Assembly (NCBI GenBank): GCA_002483105.1
Contig: DLHG01000009.1
Coordinates: 139,598 to 203,597 of the forward strand
DNA: 64,000 nt
Direction of reading: 5' to 3'
Source of the DNA: Bacteroidetes bacterium UBA7674
GTDB lineage: Bacteria; Bacteroidota; Bacteroidia; Chitinophagales; Chitinophagaceae
Shown: positions 51,610 to 60,375 of the stretch, piece by piece
Layout of the letters: the number at the start of each line of letters is the position of its first letter
Position numbering within the stretch: the first letter of the stretch is position 1
Program-made: the position numbers and the translations under genes
The notes under the pieces: generated by a model
The model's database searches: none
What the model was told of the DNA's origin: nothing
What the model saw: the letters and a program-made list of their open reading frames with translations, nothing else

Positions 51610-51683
51610 TGGTCCCACTAGGACTTGAACCTAGGACCACCTGATTATGAGTCAGGTGCTCTAACCAACTGAGCTATAGGACC
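51610..51683 (-). tRNA. tRNA with CAU anticodon (Met or Ile2)
   Basis: A complete cloverleaf is present: acceptor GGTCCTA / TGGGACC, D-arm AGCTCAGTTGGTTAGAGC, anticodon arm CCTGA-CTCATAA-TCAGG, T-arm CTAGG-TTCAAGT-CCTAG and discriminator A. CCA is not encoded. CAU could be elongator methionine or the lysidine-modified isoleucine tRNA that reads AUA; I cannot decide by eye. The 3' end is duplicated at 24967 and, imperfectly, at 12488, suggesting use as an integration site. Confidence 0.93.
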
Positions 51684-51767
51684 CTTGACTTGCGTCAAAA
51701 TTGGATTGCAAATGTAGGGAGTTTTTTTAAAAAAGGAAAAGTCTTTTTACAGGTTTATTTTTGCCAA

Positions 51768-52397
51768 ATGATAACTGGCATCAGGCATATTATATTCGAC
51801 CTCGGCGGTGTACTACTCAATATAGACTACAATCTCACAGAACAAGCTTTCATTAAGCTGGGTATAGAGAATTTTAATGAACTGTATTCACAGGCTCATC
51901 AGGCTGACCTCTTCGACAAGTTTGAAACAGGTAATATATCACAGGAAGAGTTTATCGAAGCTATGCAGGCACTGGCGGGTATCCCGCTTACTGCACAACA
52001 AGTAACAGATGCCTGGAATGCTATGCTGCTGAACCTCCCACTCAGGCGCCTGCAGATACTCCAGCAGCTGCGGGCGTATCATGATCTGATACTGCTCAGT
52101 AATACCAACGAGATACATGAAACTGCTTTTAATAAGATAGTGTCAGATGCAAATAGTGTGAGCCTAGGGGCGTTCTTTGATAAGGTATACTTGTCCCACA
52201 GGATAGGCATGAGAAAGCCTGATGTGGCTATTTTTCAGCGGATATTGGAGGAAAACGGCTTTAAAGCCGAGCATACCTTATTTATAGACGATAGTATTCA
52301 GCACATAGAGGGCGCGCGTACCTTGGGTATTCAGGTCATCCACCTGGAGCCGGGAATGACCATTGAGCACAATATCTTTCTGCCTAAGCAGGATTAA
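51768..52397 (+). CDS. HAD-family hydrolase
   Basis: This 209-residue phosphatase-like protein has motif I FDLGGVLLNID (residues about 9-19), motif II LLSNTNE, motif III Lys in GMRKPDVAIFQ, and motif IV LFIDDSIQHIEGA. These are the four HAD superfamily loops with a helical cap, close to the YihX/epoxide-hydrolase-like group of sugar-phosphate phosphatases. The ATG at 51768 is used because the longer frame has a non-conserved leader. Substrate unknown. Confidence 0.9.
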   Translation: MITGIRHIIFDLGGVLLNIDYNLTEQAFIKLGIENFNELYSQAHQADLFDKFETGNISQEEFIEAMQALAGIPLTAQQVTDAWNAMLLNLPLRRLQILQQLRAYHDLILLSNTNEIHETAFNKIVSDANSVSLGAFFDKVYLSHRIGMRKPDVAIFQRILEENGFKAEHTLFIDDSIQHIEGARTLGIQVIHLEPGMTIEHNIFLPKQD

Positions 52398-52399
52398 TA

Positions 52400-52630
52400 T
52401 TATTTTATTTCTTCATATTCTATATAGTCACCTTCCTTTACTTTCGGCTGGGGAGCGTTAGGAGGTGGTGGAGGTGTATTCGCCTTTTGTTGCATTTCTT
52501 CCATCTGCTTCTGCATATCGCGCATACGGCTGCTGGCCATCCTGGTCACCTGTAATAGCGGCAGCACGAACCTTGTTATAAAGCGGAACAGTACATAGAA
52601 CAGTAAGGTCCACAAGATTATCTTCATCAT
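52400..52630 (-). CDS. DUF4834-like small membrane protein
   Basis: This 76-residue protein has one N-terminal membrane helix (IILWTLLFYVLFRFITRFVL), then a charged helix with Met/Gln repeats and a proline-rich tail ending EGDYIEYEEIK. It resembles the DUF4834 family of Bacteroidota. It converges with the HAD gene, leaving 2 bp between stop codons. The start may be 52630 or 52627. Function unknown. Confidence 0.75.
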   Translation of the reverse strand: MMKIILWTLLFYVLFRFITRFVLPLLQVTRMASSRMRDMQKQMEEMQQKANTPPPPPNAPQPKVKEGDYIEYEEIK

Positions 52631-52707
52631 AGTGTACCAAAGGTACGTATCTTGAAACACCCGACTTCGTTAATGAAAATATAATTATATAGGATAAACC
52701 AGTAAAT

Positions 52708-52738
52708 TTTGCTGGATTTATTAAGTTACGTATATTTG
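52708..52738 (+). promoter_or_regulatory. Consensus primary-sigma promoter of rimP-nusA-infB
   Basis: TTTG (52708-52711), exactly 19 bp, then TATATTTG (52731-52738) matches the Bacteroidota consensus TTTG-N19-TAnnTTTG without mismatch. Transcription should start near 52744, about 50 bases before rimP. Confidence 0.85.
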
Positions 52739-52760
52739 CATTGGAAATAATTCGAAAGAA

Positions 52761-52790
52761 GGGGACTCATGGTAGTCCCCTTGTTTTTTA
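52761..52790 (+). terminator. Leader terminator (attenuator candidate) before rimP
   Basis: Stem GGGGACT / AGTCCCC (52761-52767 and 52774-52780) is followed by TTGTTTTTTA and then, four bases on, the rimP ATG. It is an intrinsic terminator inside the short leader of an operon that encodes the termination factor NusA. Confidence 0.82.
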
Positions 52791-52793
52791 TCT

Positions 52794-53249
52794 ATGTCAG
52801 ACGTAATAGAAAAGATAAGGGAGTTTATAGAACCACTTTTAGTGGATACAGACATGTTTATCGTTAGTATAAAGATAAAACCGACCAATAATGTGAAGGT
52901 TTTCCTGGATGCGGATGAGGGCTTGTCTATCAGCAAAAGTGCTTCCATTAACAGGCAATTGCGCAAGCAGATAGAAGAAACAGAGTTGCTGCCGGTAGAG
53001 GATTATTCATTGGAAGTATCCAGCCCGGGTGTAGATGAGCCGCTGGTGAACTTCAGGCAGTATAAGAAGAACGTTGGCCGTACGGTATTGGTTACTTTAA
53101 CTGATGGTACAGAGCACACAGGAGTATTAAAGGAACTAACAGAAGAGCAATTAGTGCTGGAAGTGAAAATTCCTAAGAAGAAAGAAACAACATTGGTAGA
53201 AGTACCGATGGCAAATATTAAATCAACAGTAGTACAAATAATTTTTTAA
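52794..53249 (+). CDS. rimP: Ribosome maturation factor
   Basis: This 151-residue protein assists 30S subunit assembly. The N-terminal domain includes the family motif SISKSASINRQLRKQIEE (about residues 45-62) and YSLEVSSPGVDEPLVNFRQY (about 77-96, with the SSPG motif). A C-terminal SH3-like barrel follows (VLVTLTDGTEHTGVLKEL). It is the first gene of the rimP-nusA-infB operon, the usual order. Confidence 0.96.
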   Translation: MSDVIEKIREFIEPLLVDTDMFIVSIKIKPTNNVKVFLDADEGLSISKSASINRQLRKQIEETELLPVEDYSLEVSSPGVDEPLVNFRQYKKNVGRTVLVTLTDGTEHTGVLKELTEEQLVLEVKIPKKKETTLVEVPMANIKSTVVQIIF

Positions 53250-53290
53250 ATAAAACGTTCCGCAGTGTCGGCTCGTAAAATCTGATAAAT

Positions 53291-54541
53291 ATGGCAAGTA
53301 TTAATCTTATTGATTCGTTTCAGGAGTTCAAGGACGCAGAGAATATTGATCGTCCCACGCTGATGAAAGTTATCGAAGACGTGTTCAAAACCTTACTCCG
53401 TAAGCGTTACGTTACGGATGAGAACTTTGACGTTATCGTGAACGACCAGACAGGTGACCTTGAAATATTTCGCAGGCGCGAGATAGTTGAAGACGAAATG
53501 ATTGAGGATGAGAACTTACAGATTCCGCTCTCAGAAGCTATTCAGATAGAGCCCGATTACAGCGTAGGTGAAGAGGTGTATGAGGAAGTTGACGTGTTTG
53601 AATTCGGACGCCGTGCGATACTTGCTGCCAAGCAAACGCTTGCTGCACGTATCGGTGACCTGAAAAAGAACAACTTAGTAAAGAAATATTCTGACCGTAT
53701 CGGTGAGATCATCAATGGTGAGGTTTACCAGATATGGAAGAAAGAAATATTACTGCTGGATGATGAAGGCAATGAGCTGATCATGCCAAAATCAGAACAG
53801 ATACCTACCGACTTCTTCAAGAAAGGGGAAGCCGTTCGTGCAGTAGTGAAAAAAGTAGAAATGCGTAACAACACCCCTGTTATCATACTGAGCCGTACGC
53901 ATCCGTCATTCCTTGAGAAGCTGATGGAAATAGAGGTTCCGGAAATAATGGATGGCCTGATTGTTATAAAGAAAATAGTGCGTGAACCGGGTGAAAGGGC
54001 GAAAGTAGCTGTAGAAAGCTACGACGACCGTATAGATCCGGTTGGTGCTTGTGTGGGTATGAAGGGTAGCCGTATACACGGTATTGTTCGTGAACTCCGT
54101 AATGAGAACATTGATATTATCAACTACACTGCCAATCTGCAACTGTTGATACAACGTTCACTTACTCCTGCTAAGATCAACAGGATAGAGTTGAACAACG
54201 AAGAGCTGAATGCTAACGTTTATCTCGAACCAGACCAGGTTTCTCTTGCCATTGGTAAGAAAGGGGTGAATATCAAGCTGGCTCAGGAGTTGACCGGATA
54301 TTCTATAGATGTGTACCGTGATGTACAGGATGAGGAAATAGGCTACGATATCGACCTGGAAGAATTCTCAGATGAGATCGAAGGTTGGATCATAGATGAA
54401 TTTAAGAAGATAGGTTGCGATACGGCATTGAGCGTAATGAACCTGTCGGTAGAAGAGTTGGTACGTAGAACAGATCTGGAAGAAGAAACCGTTACAGATG
54501 TACAACGCATCCTGAAAGCGGAGTTTGAAAATGAAGGATAA
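53291..54541 (+). CDS. nusA: Transcription termination/antitermination factor
   Basis: This 416-residue protein has an N-terminal RNA-polymerase-binding domain, an S1 domain (GEIINGEVYQIWKKEILLLD, about residues 137-156), and two KH domains (ISRTHPSFLEKLMEIEVPEI linker; VGACVGMKGSRIHGIVREL; LAIGKKGVNIKLAQELTGY). It controls pausing, termination and antitermination. It lies 41 bp after rimP and may regulate its own operon through the leader terminator. Confidence 0.97.
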   Translation: MASINLIDSFQEFKDAENIDRPTLMKVIEDVFKTLLRKRYVTDENFDVIVNDQTGDLEIFRRREIVEDEMIEDENLQIPLSEAIQIEPDYSVGEEVYEEVDVFEFGRRAILAAKQTLAARIGDLKKNNLVKKYSDRIGEIINGEVYQIWKKEILLLDDEGNELIMPKSEQIPTDFFKKGEAVRAVVKKVEMRNNTPVIILSRTHPSFLEKLMEIEVPEIMDGLIVIKKIVREPGERAKVAVESYDDRIDPVGACVGMKGSRIHGIVRELRNENIDIINYTANLQLLIQRSLTPAKINRIELNNEELNANVYLEPDQVSLAIGKKGVNIKLAQELTGYSIDVYRDVQDEEIGYDIDLEEFSDEIEGWIIDEFKKIGCDTALSVMNLSVEELVRRTDLEEETVTDVQRILKAEFENEG

Positions 54542-54542
54542 T

Positions 54543-54570
54543 TATAATAGGGGAGATTTCCCCTATTATA
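54543..54570 (+). other. Stem-loop between nusA and infB without a T-tract
   Basis: A perfect 11 bp stem TATAATAGGGG / CCCCTATTATA with a 6-base loop follows the nusA stop codon by one base. No T-run follows, so it is more likely a processing or stability element than a terminator. Confidence 0.6.
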
Positions 54571-54695
54571 GTCTGAAGATATGGGTTTTGTGCATTGGGA
54601 TACACCTTACTTAGCTAAAAAAATGGTAGGTTTGTAGCTTGTGTAGGAGACTTAATAATAAGTCATAATACGAAGAGAATTTTTGTAAATAGCGA

Positions 54696-57600
54696 ATGTC
54701 GATAGCAAATAAAACACCAAGATTACTTGCGGCAGCCAAGGAATTCAACATTGGTAAGGAAACCCTCATAGAGTTCCTGGCCCATAAGGGCTTTGAGATC
54801 AATGCGAGTAATCCGAATACTAAGCTGACCGAGCCGATGTATGATGCCTTGCAGGCCGAATTTGTCCAGGACAAATTGGATAAGAACAAGAGCAATAAGA
54901 TCGCTCTGCCTAAAGGCGGCATGAATGAGGCTAAGAAAGAACTACCTCCTGTAGTGAAGAAGGAAGAAGCCGCTCCTGAAGCTCCCGTAGTGGAGAAGAA
55001 GAAGGCGGCAGAAAAGCCTGTTGCTGTAGTGGAAGAGCCTAAGGTGGTAGCGAAAGAGGAAAAGAAAGCAGAGCCTGTAGCTGAAGAGAAGAACGAGCCT
55101 AAAAAAGAACCTAAGAAAGAAGTTGAAAAACCTCAGCCTCCGGTTGTTGAAACTCCGGAAAGCGAGGCCGAACATATTGAAGTGAAATCTCCGAAAATAG
55201 GTGGGCCTAATATATTAGGCAAAATAAACCTTGACGAGATGAACATGGCTTCCCGCCCTAAGAAAGGCGCAGCCAAAAAGAAAGCTGACGAAGCTGCAGA
55301 AGAAGCAACTAAGGCAGAAGAGGAAAAGAAGGTAGCTAAGAAAGCAGCACCTAAAAAAGCTAAGGAAGAAGCAGCACCTGTGGTAGAAACACCTAAGATA
55401 CAAGCGCCTCCTGTAGTAAAAGCAGCACCTGAAGAAGACGAAAAACCGGAACATATTGAAATGAAGGCTCCCAAACTTGAGGGCCCGAAGATCATTGGTA
55501 GAATAGTATTGCCGGTTGACAATTCCGGTTCTAAAGGTGATAGCAAAGAAAAGAGGAATCGCAAACGTATTCCTGTTCAGAAGAAACCTGAAACTTTGAA
55601 AGATCCTCAGAACAGAGGTGCCGGACAAGGCCAGGGTCAGCAGGGACAAGGCCAGGGCGGGTTCAACCGCGGTGGTGCAGGAGCAGGCGGTGGCCAAAAT
55701 CGTGGCGGTGGCCAGGGTGGCGGATTCAACCGTGGCGGTGCAGGAGCAGGTGGTGGCCAAAATCGCGGCGGTGCAGCAGGTGGTGGTTTCAATCGTGGTG
55801 GCGCAGGCCCGAATCGTGGTGGTGGTAGTCGTACCCCAATGACTCCGCAACAACAGGAAGTAGATGCTAAAGCAATCCAGGATAAGATCAAGGAAACACA
55901 GGCCAAACTTAGTGGTGGCGGTGGTTCTCGTGGTAAGAACCTGAAATCTAAATATCGTCGTAGCAAGCGTGATGAAATGGCTGAAAAGCGTGCAGCTGCT
56001 GAAAACGACGGAACAGAAAACATCATACAGGTTACGGAGTTCATCTCTGTAAGTGAATTTGCCAGCCTGATGGACGTAAGCTTCGCTGATGTTATCAGTA
56101 AGTGTATGGGCTTAGGTATCATGGTGTCTATCAATCAACGCCTGGATGCGGAAGTAATCGAACTGGTTGCGGAAGAATTCGGATTTACAGTTGAGTTCAT
56201 CAACCTCCAGCAGGATGCTGACGAAGAGGAAGAAGAAGTAGATGCAGAAGAAGATCTGATACCTCGTGCACCTATCGTTACGATAATGGGTCACGTTGAT
56301 CACGGTAAAACTTCATTGCTCGATTACGTGCGTAATGCGAATGTGGTAGCTGGTGAGGCGGGTGGTATCACCCAGCACATTGGTGCCTACAGGGTAGAAA
56401 CAGCAAGTGGTAAGAAGATCACTTTCCTTGATACTCCGGGTCACGAAGCGTTCACCGCCATGCGTGCGCGTGGTGCTAAGGTGGCCGATATCGCGGTGAT
56501 AGTAGTAGCTGCCGATGATGCGATAATGCCTCAAACAAAAGAAGCAATATCTCACGCACAGGCTGCACAGCTTCCGATGGTATTCGCTATCAATAAGATA
56601 GATAAAGAAGGCGCTGATCCTGAAAAGATAAAACAACAACTGGCGGCAATGAACATCCTGGTAGAAGACTGGGGTGGTAAATTCCAAAGCCAGGAAATAT
56701 CAGCCAAGCAAGGCATAAACATCGACTTGCTGCTGGAAAAAATTGGTCTTGAATCAGAATTACTGGAACTTAAGGCTAACCCTGACCGTGTTGCTTCGGG
56801 TAGTGTTATTGAAGCCTCTCTCGACAAGGGACGTGGTTATCAATCTACTATCCTCGTTCAAAACGGTACACTAGAGCAAGGCGATATGATCGCGTGCGGA
56901 CAGTATTATGGTAAGATCAAGGCGATGTTCAACGAACGCGGACAGCGTGTTGAAAAAGCAGGTCCTTCTTCACCGGTACAAGTACTTGGTTTGAATGGTG
57001 CACCACAAGCAGGTGAGAAATTCAAAGTGTATGAAGACGAGAATGAAGCTAAGACCATTGCCAACCATCGTTCTCAAATATTACGTGAGCAAGGTATCCG
57101 CGCCCGCAAGCACATTACGCTTGATGAGATCGGACGTCGTCTCGCACTGGGTAATTTCAAGGAACTGGGTATCATCATCAAGGGTGACTTCGATGGTTCG
57201 GTAGAAGCACTGAGTGATTCATTACAAAAACTCTCTACTGAAGAAGTAGCGGTGAATGTAATTCACAAGGGTGTGGGTCAGATCACAGAAAGCGATGTGT
57301 CGCTGGCTACAGCATCCGACGCTATCATCCTCGGTTTCCAGGTGCGCCCATCAATGCAAGCGGCAAAACTGGCTGAACAGGAAAATATCGAGATCCGTAC
57401 TTACTCTATCATCTACGACGCGATCGAAGAGATCAAGAGCGCGATGGAAGGTTTGTTGGAACCGAAGATCGAGAAGAAAACAGTTGCCAATATCGAAGTA
57501 CGCGAAGTGTACAAGATCGGCGGCGTAGGAACCATCGCAGGTTGCTATGTGTTGGAAGGTAAGATGACCCGCCAAACCAAGCTGAACCTTGTTCGTGATG

Positions 57601-57770
57601 GTATCGTAATATTCACCGGTGAGCTTTCTTCACTGAAACGCTTTAAGGATGACGTGAAGGATGTGAACCAGGGCTACGAGTGTGGTCTTATGGTGAAGAA
57701 CTATAACGATCTGCGTGTAGGTGATATCATTGAAGGTTACGAAGAGGTGGAAGTAAAACGTACTTTGTAA
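54696..57770 (+). CDS. infB: Translation initiation factor IF-2
   Basis: This 1024-residue GTPase delivers fMet-tRNA to the 30S subunit. The N-terminal IF2-N helix (residues 1-50) is followed by a long low-complexity Lys/Glu/Ala/Pro region. A Gly/Gln/Asn/Arg repeat block (about 308-382; units like GGGQNRGG and GGFNRGGAGAG) comes next. The G domain has G1 GHVDHGKTSL (about residue 532), G3 DTPGHEAF and G4 NKIDK, and domains II-IV follow. The Gly-rich block is encoded by imperfect DNA repeats (55618-55840) and may vary in length between strains. The gene ends before a strong palindromic terminator. Confidence 0.97.
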   Translation: MSIANKTPRLLAAAKEFNIGKETLIEFLAHKGFEINASNPNTKLTEPMYDALQAEFVQDKLDKNKSNKIALPKGGMNEAKKELPPVVKKEEAAPEAPVVEKKKAAEKPVAVVEEPKVVAKEEKKAEPVAEEKNEPKKEPKKEVEKPQPPVVETPESEAEHIEVKSPKIGGPNILGKINLDEMNMASRPKKGAAKKKADEAAEEATKAEEEKKVAKKAAPKKAKEEAAPVVETPKIQAPPVVKAAPEEDEKPEHIEMKAPKLEGPKIIGRIVLPVDNSGSKGDSKEKRNRKRIPVQKKPETLKDPQNRGAGQGQGQQGQGQGGFNRGGAGAGGGQNRGGGQGGGFNRGGAGAGGGQNRGGAAGGGFNRGGAGPNRGGGSRTPMTPQQQEVDAKAIQDKIKETQAKLSGGGGSRGKNLKSKYRRSKRDEMAEKRAAAENDGTENIIQVTEFISVSEFASLMDVSFADVISKCMGLGIMVSINQRLDAEVIELVAEEFGFTVEFINLQQDADEEEEEVDAEEDLIPRAPIVTIMGHVDHGKTSLLDYVRNANVVAGEAGGITQHIGAYRVETASGKKITFLDTPGHEAFTAMRARGAKVADIAVIVVAADDAIMPQTKEAISHAQAAQLPMVFAINKIDKEGADPEKIKQQLAAMNILVEDWGGKFQSQEISAKQGINIDLLLEKIGLESELLELKANPDRVASGSVIEASLDKGRGYQSTILVQNGTLEQGDMIACGQYYGKIKAMFNERGQRVEKAGPSSPVQVLGLNGAPQAGEKFKVYEDENEAKTIANHRSQILREQGIRARKHITLDEIGRRLALGNFKELGIIIKGDFDGSVEALSDSLQKLSTEEVAVNVIHKGVGQITESDVSLATASDAIILGFQVRPSMQAAKLAEQENIEIRTYSIIYDAIEEIKSAMEGLLEPKIEKKTVANIEVREVYKIGGVGTIAGCYVLEGKMTRQTKLNLVRDGIVIFTGELSSLKRFKDDVKDVNQGYECGLMVKNYNDLRVGDIIEGYEEVEVKRTL

Positions 57771-57789
57771 TACAATAAATATTTTATTG

Positions 57790-57821
57790 AAAGACCCACC
57801 GGATCCGGTGGGTCTTTTTTT
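57790..57821 (+). terminator. Bidirectional terminator after infB
   Basis: The self-complementary stem AAGACCCACCGG / CCGGTGGGTCTT (57791-57815, central GATC) is followed by a T7-8 run. It serves infB; the convergent gene ends within the T-run. Confidence 0.92.
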
Positions 57822-59067
57822 AGTTAGTTCTCGCCAACCTGTATCTTGCGCACTCCACGAAAATCGCGATAGAAACGAAATTGCCTACAATCATCAGGTA
57901 TATATATGGTACTTGTATGAAAGCCAGGAAAAAGGTGAGGTAGATCTTGAAAGAAGCAAGCAGGAATATCTTGTAGTGTATTTTATGCCTGTTGAACCAA
58001 TACCATGCTCCCATCAGTCCCGTCAAGGCCAGGCAACCGAATAAGTGTATCTTTTGAATTAAATGTATTTTATCCACGATTGAACCATTCGCTTTTTCGG
58101 AGATCAGGAAAGCCAGTCCCGTCCCTGCTTTTAAGTGATAACCTTTCTGCCACTCACCTCCCGCGGCATAGGTGTAGTAATCAAGTCCTCTGGAAAACGA
58201 ACTCCAGTCCTTACTTAAAAAAGGAATGATGTAAAAAATAACAACAAAGGCTAGTGCTGTGGAAGCCGTCACTATCAGTTCTTTCTTTTTATTGGCGGCG
58301 AATAGTGTAAAGCCCAGCAACGGCAGCCATAATACCAGCGAAAAACGAGATAGCAGGCATATGCCGATCGCTATACCTTGCAGTAAGGCGTTTTTCCTGT
58401 TCAAAGCAAAAACCAGGAACATATAATAAGCAGCCACCATCAATTCAACCGTATTCGCAAGTATACCACGGTTCATGTAAAGCAGGTAGCCTAACAGTGC
58501 CAGGAATAGCAAGGCCACAAAGGGCTCTTTCTTATAGCTATAAATTGAGATCAGGGAGGTAACTCCCAGCCATATCCCGAGTGTTATCCATCTCGGGTCA
58601 AAATGGCCTGCCTCACTTATTGTATATGGAAGCCATTGCATAGGTAAATAAGTGACCGGCAATGAATGGGTACTAAATACTACCTCATCTTTGTAAACGT
58701 CAATATGGTCCAATAACCTTTGAGCCGCCGTCTGTATAGTTGGTATGATGTCAGAACCGACACCCGGGCCGGATTGTTGTAAAGTAGTCCGGAATGTATA
58801 AACCACGTACACCAGGGCCAGCAATGATAGCGGCAAGCTGATAGCGAGCTGCTTGATAGGAACGCCTTTCCCGGGGTTTATTTCAACCTCTTTTCCATAA
58901 AAAAAGACCATAAAAACGAGGCCTATTGCCAGTGAGCAACCTATATATAGGAAAGAGTTGGTAGCATAAGATAGGTGACCCGCAGGTTGGAAATATAAGA
59001 GCAGCAGCGCCTCCAATATCATCAATGATAGCAGTAGTGCGTATCTATATCTGGCAATAACGGGCAT
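57820..59067 (-). CDS. Polytopic GT-C (GT87-like) glycosyltransferase-type membrane protein
   Basis: This 415-residue protein has about 10-12 membrane helices. The first extracytoplasmic loop, with GSDIIPTIQTAAQRLLDHID and VVFSTHSLPVTYLPMQWLPY, resembles DUF2029/GT87-type polyprenyl-phosphate sugar transferases, which place acidic residues there. The assignment is from topology and loop style only. It converges on infB and shares its terminator. Function uncertain. Confidence 0.6.
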   Translation of the reverse strand: MPVIARYRYALLLSLMILEALLLLYFQPAGHLSYATNSFLYIGCSLAIGLVFMVFFYGKEVEINPGKGVPIKQLAISLPLSLLALVYVVYTFRTTLQQSGPGVGSDIIPTIQTAAQRLLDHIDVYKDEVVFSTHSLPVTYLPMQWLPYTISEAGHFDPRWITLGIWLGVTSLISIYSYKKEPFVALLFLALLGYLLYMNRGILANTVELMVAAYYMFLVFALNRKNALLQGIAIGICLLSRFSLVLWLPLLGFTLFAANKKKELIVTASTALAFVVIFYIIPFLSKDWSSFSRGLDYYTYAAGGEWQKGYHLKAGTGLAFLISEKANGSIVDKIHLIQKIHLFGCLALTGLMGAWYWFNRHKIHYKIFLLASFKIYLTFFLAFIQVPYIYLMIVGNFVSIAIFVECARYRLARTN

Positions 59068-59233
59068 ACGGAGTGTTTGGAATTAAATATACTCCAATCG
59101 TATTACACTTTAAAATGCACTAAAGCGATACCGGAGACGTTAATGATCAAATATGCCACATAAATACTATGCTTAATATACCCCTGATATTTAATACCTT
59201 TGCACCTCAAATTTTAATTGATATTAGCAGCAA

Positions 59234-60319
59234 ATGAGCTCTATTATAGATAAGCTGGAAGCGATCAGCGCCCGATTTAATGATCTCGGGGTGGCACTGA
59301 CAAATCCCGAAATAGTTAGTGATAACAAGAGGTTCTCACAGATAAGTCGTGAGTACCGCAAGCTGGAAACAATAGTTAACGCTTATAAGCGTTATAGAGC
59401 TGCCCTGGATGGTATCGATTTCGCTAAGGAAGTGCTTGCTACCGAAAGTGATGAAGACCTGAGAGAAATGGCCAAAGAAGATCTTGTAGTTCAGGAAGAG
59501 CAGAAGACAACATTAGAAAATGATATCCAACTGCTGCTGATACCTAAAGATGCGCAGGATGAGAAGAATGCCATTTTGGAGATACGTGCGGGTACAGGTG
59601 GCGATGAAGCCAGCCTTTTTGCCGGTGAGCTCATGAGGTTGTATATGCGTTATTGTGAAAGGCGCAACTGGAAAGTCACCTTGCTCACTGAGACAGAAGG
59701 TACTGTTGGCGGATACAAAGAGGTGCAATTGGAAGTGGTAGGCGAAGATGTGTACGGTACATTGAAATTTGAAAGTGGCGTGCATCGTGTACAGCGTGTT
59801 CCTGCTACGGAAGCCAGTGGTCGTGTGCATACATCAGCAGCTACTGTGGCAGTAATGCCGGAAGCTGAAGAGATAGATTTTGAACTGAAAGATAGCGATC
59901 TGAAAATGGAAACCGCCCGTAGTGGTGGTGCAGGTGGGCAGAACGTAAACAAGGTGGAAACCAAGGTTATCCTCACGCACGTTCCTACAGGTACGGTTAT
60001 TACCTGCCAGACAGAGCGTACGCAGTTGGGTAACAGGGAAAAAGCTACGGAGATGATGCGTACCAAACTGTATGAAGAGCAGGTGCGCAAGCAGGAAGAC
60101 GAAATTTCACGCAGAAGAAAGAGCCTGGTAAGTACGGGTGACCGTTCTGCGAAGATCCGTACATACAACTTCCCGCAGGGGCGTGTTACCGATCACCGTA
60201 TCAACATGACCATCTATGCGCTGGATGCGTTCATGAATGGTGACATACAGGAAATGCTGGATGCACTGCAGTTTGCCGAGAATGCCGAAAAAATGCAGGC
60301 CGGCGAAACAGTGATTTAA
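59234..60319 (+). CDS. prfA: Peptide chain release factor 1
   Basis: This 361-residue factor releases peptides at UAA and UAG. The anticodon-like tripeptide region is QRVPATEASGRVHTSAATVA (about residues 183-202), and the catalytic GGQ is in SGGAGGQNVNKVETKV (about 226-241). Length is typical. A TACCTTTG -7-type element lies at 59195-59202, 31 bp before the start codon. Confidence 0.97.
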   Translation: MSSIIDKLEAISARFNDLGVALTNPEIVSDNKRFSQISREYRKLETIVNAYKRYRAALDGIDFAKEVLATESDEDLREMAKEDLVVQEEQKTTLENDIQLLLIPKDAQDEKNAILEIRAGTGGDEASLFAGELMRLYMRYCERRNWKVTLLTETEGTVGGYKEVQLEVVGEDVYGTLKFESGVHRVQRVPATEASGRVHTSAATVAVMPEAEEIDFELKDSDLKMETARSGGAGGQNVNKVETKVILTHVPTGTVITCQTERTQLGNREKATEMMRTKLYEEQVRKQEDEISRRRKSLVSTGDRSAKIRTYNFPQGRVTDHRINMTIYALDAFMNGDIQEMLDALQFAENAEKMQAGETVI

Positions 60320-60375
60320 TACAGTTCGGGATATTTCCCTTTATATAATTAAGTTTATAAAAATTTACCATAATA

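Noticed and set aside
55618..55840. Gly-rich repeat block in infB as a mobile or CRISPR-like repeat
   Set aside because: The repeats are in frame, imperfect and encode the known type of variable IF-2 N-terminal region; they are not spacers.
54942..56134. Long minus-strand ORFs opposite infB
   Set aside because: They are mirror images of the low-complexity Lys/Glu and Gly/Arg codons of infB and have biased Phe/Leu/Pro composition.
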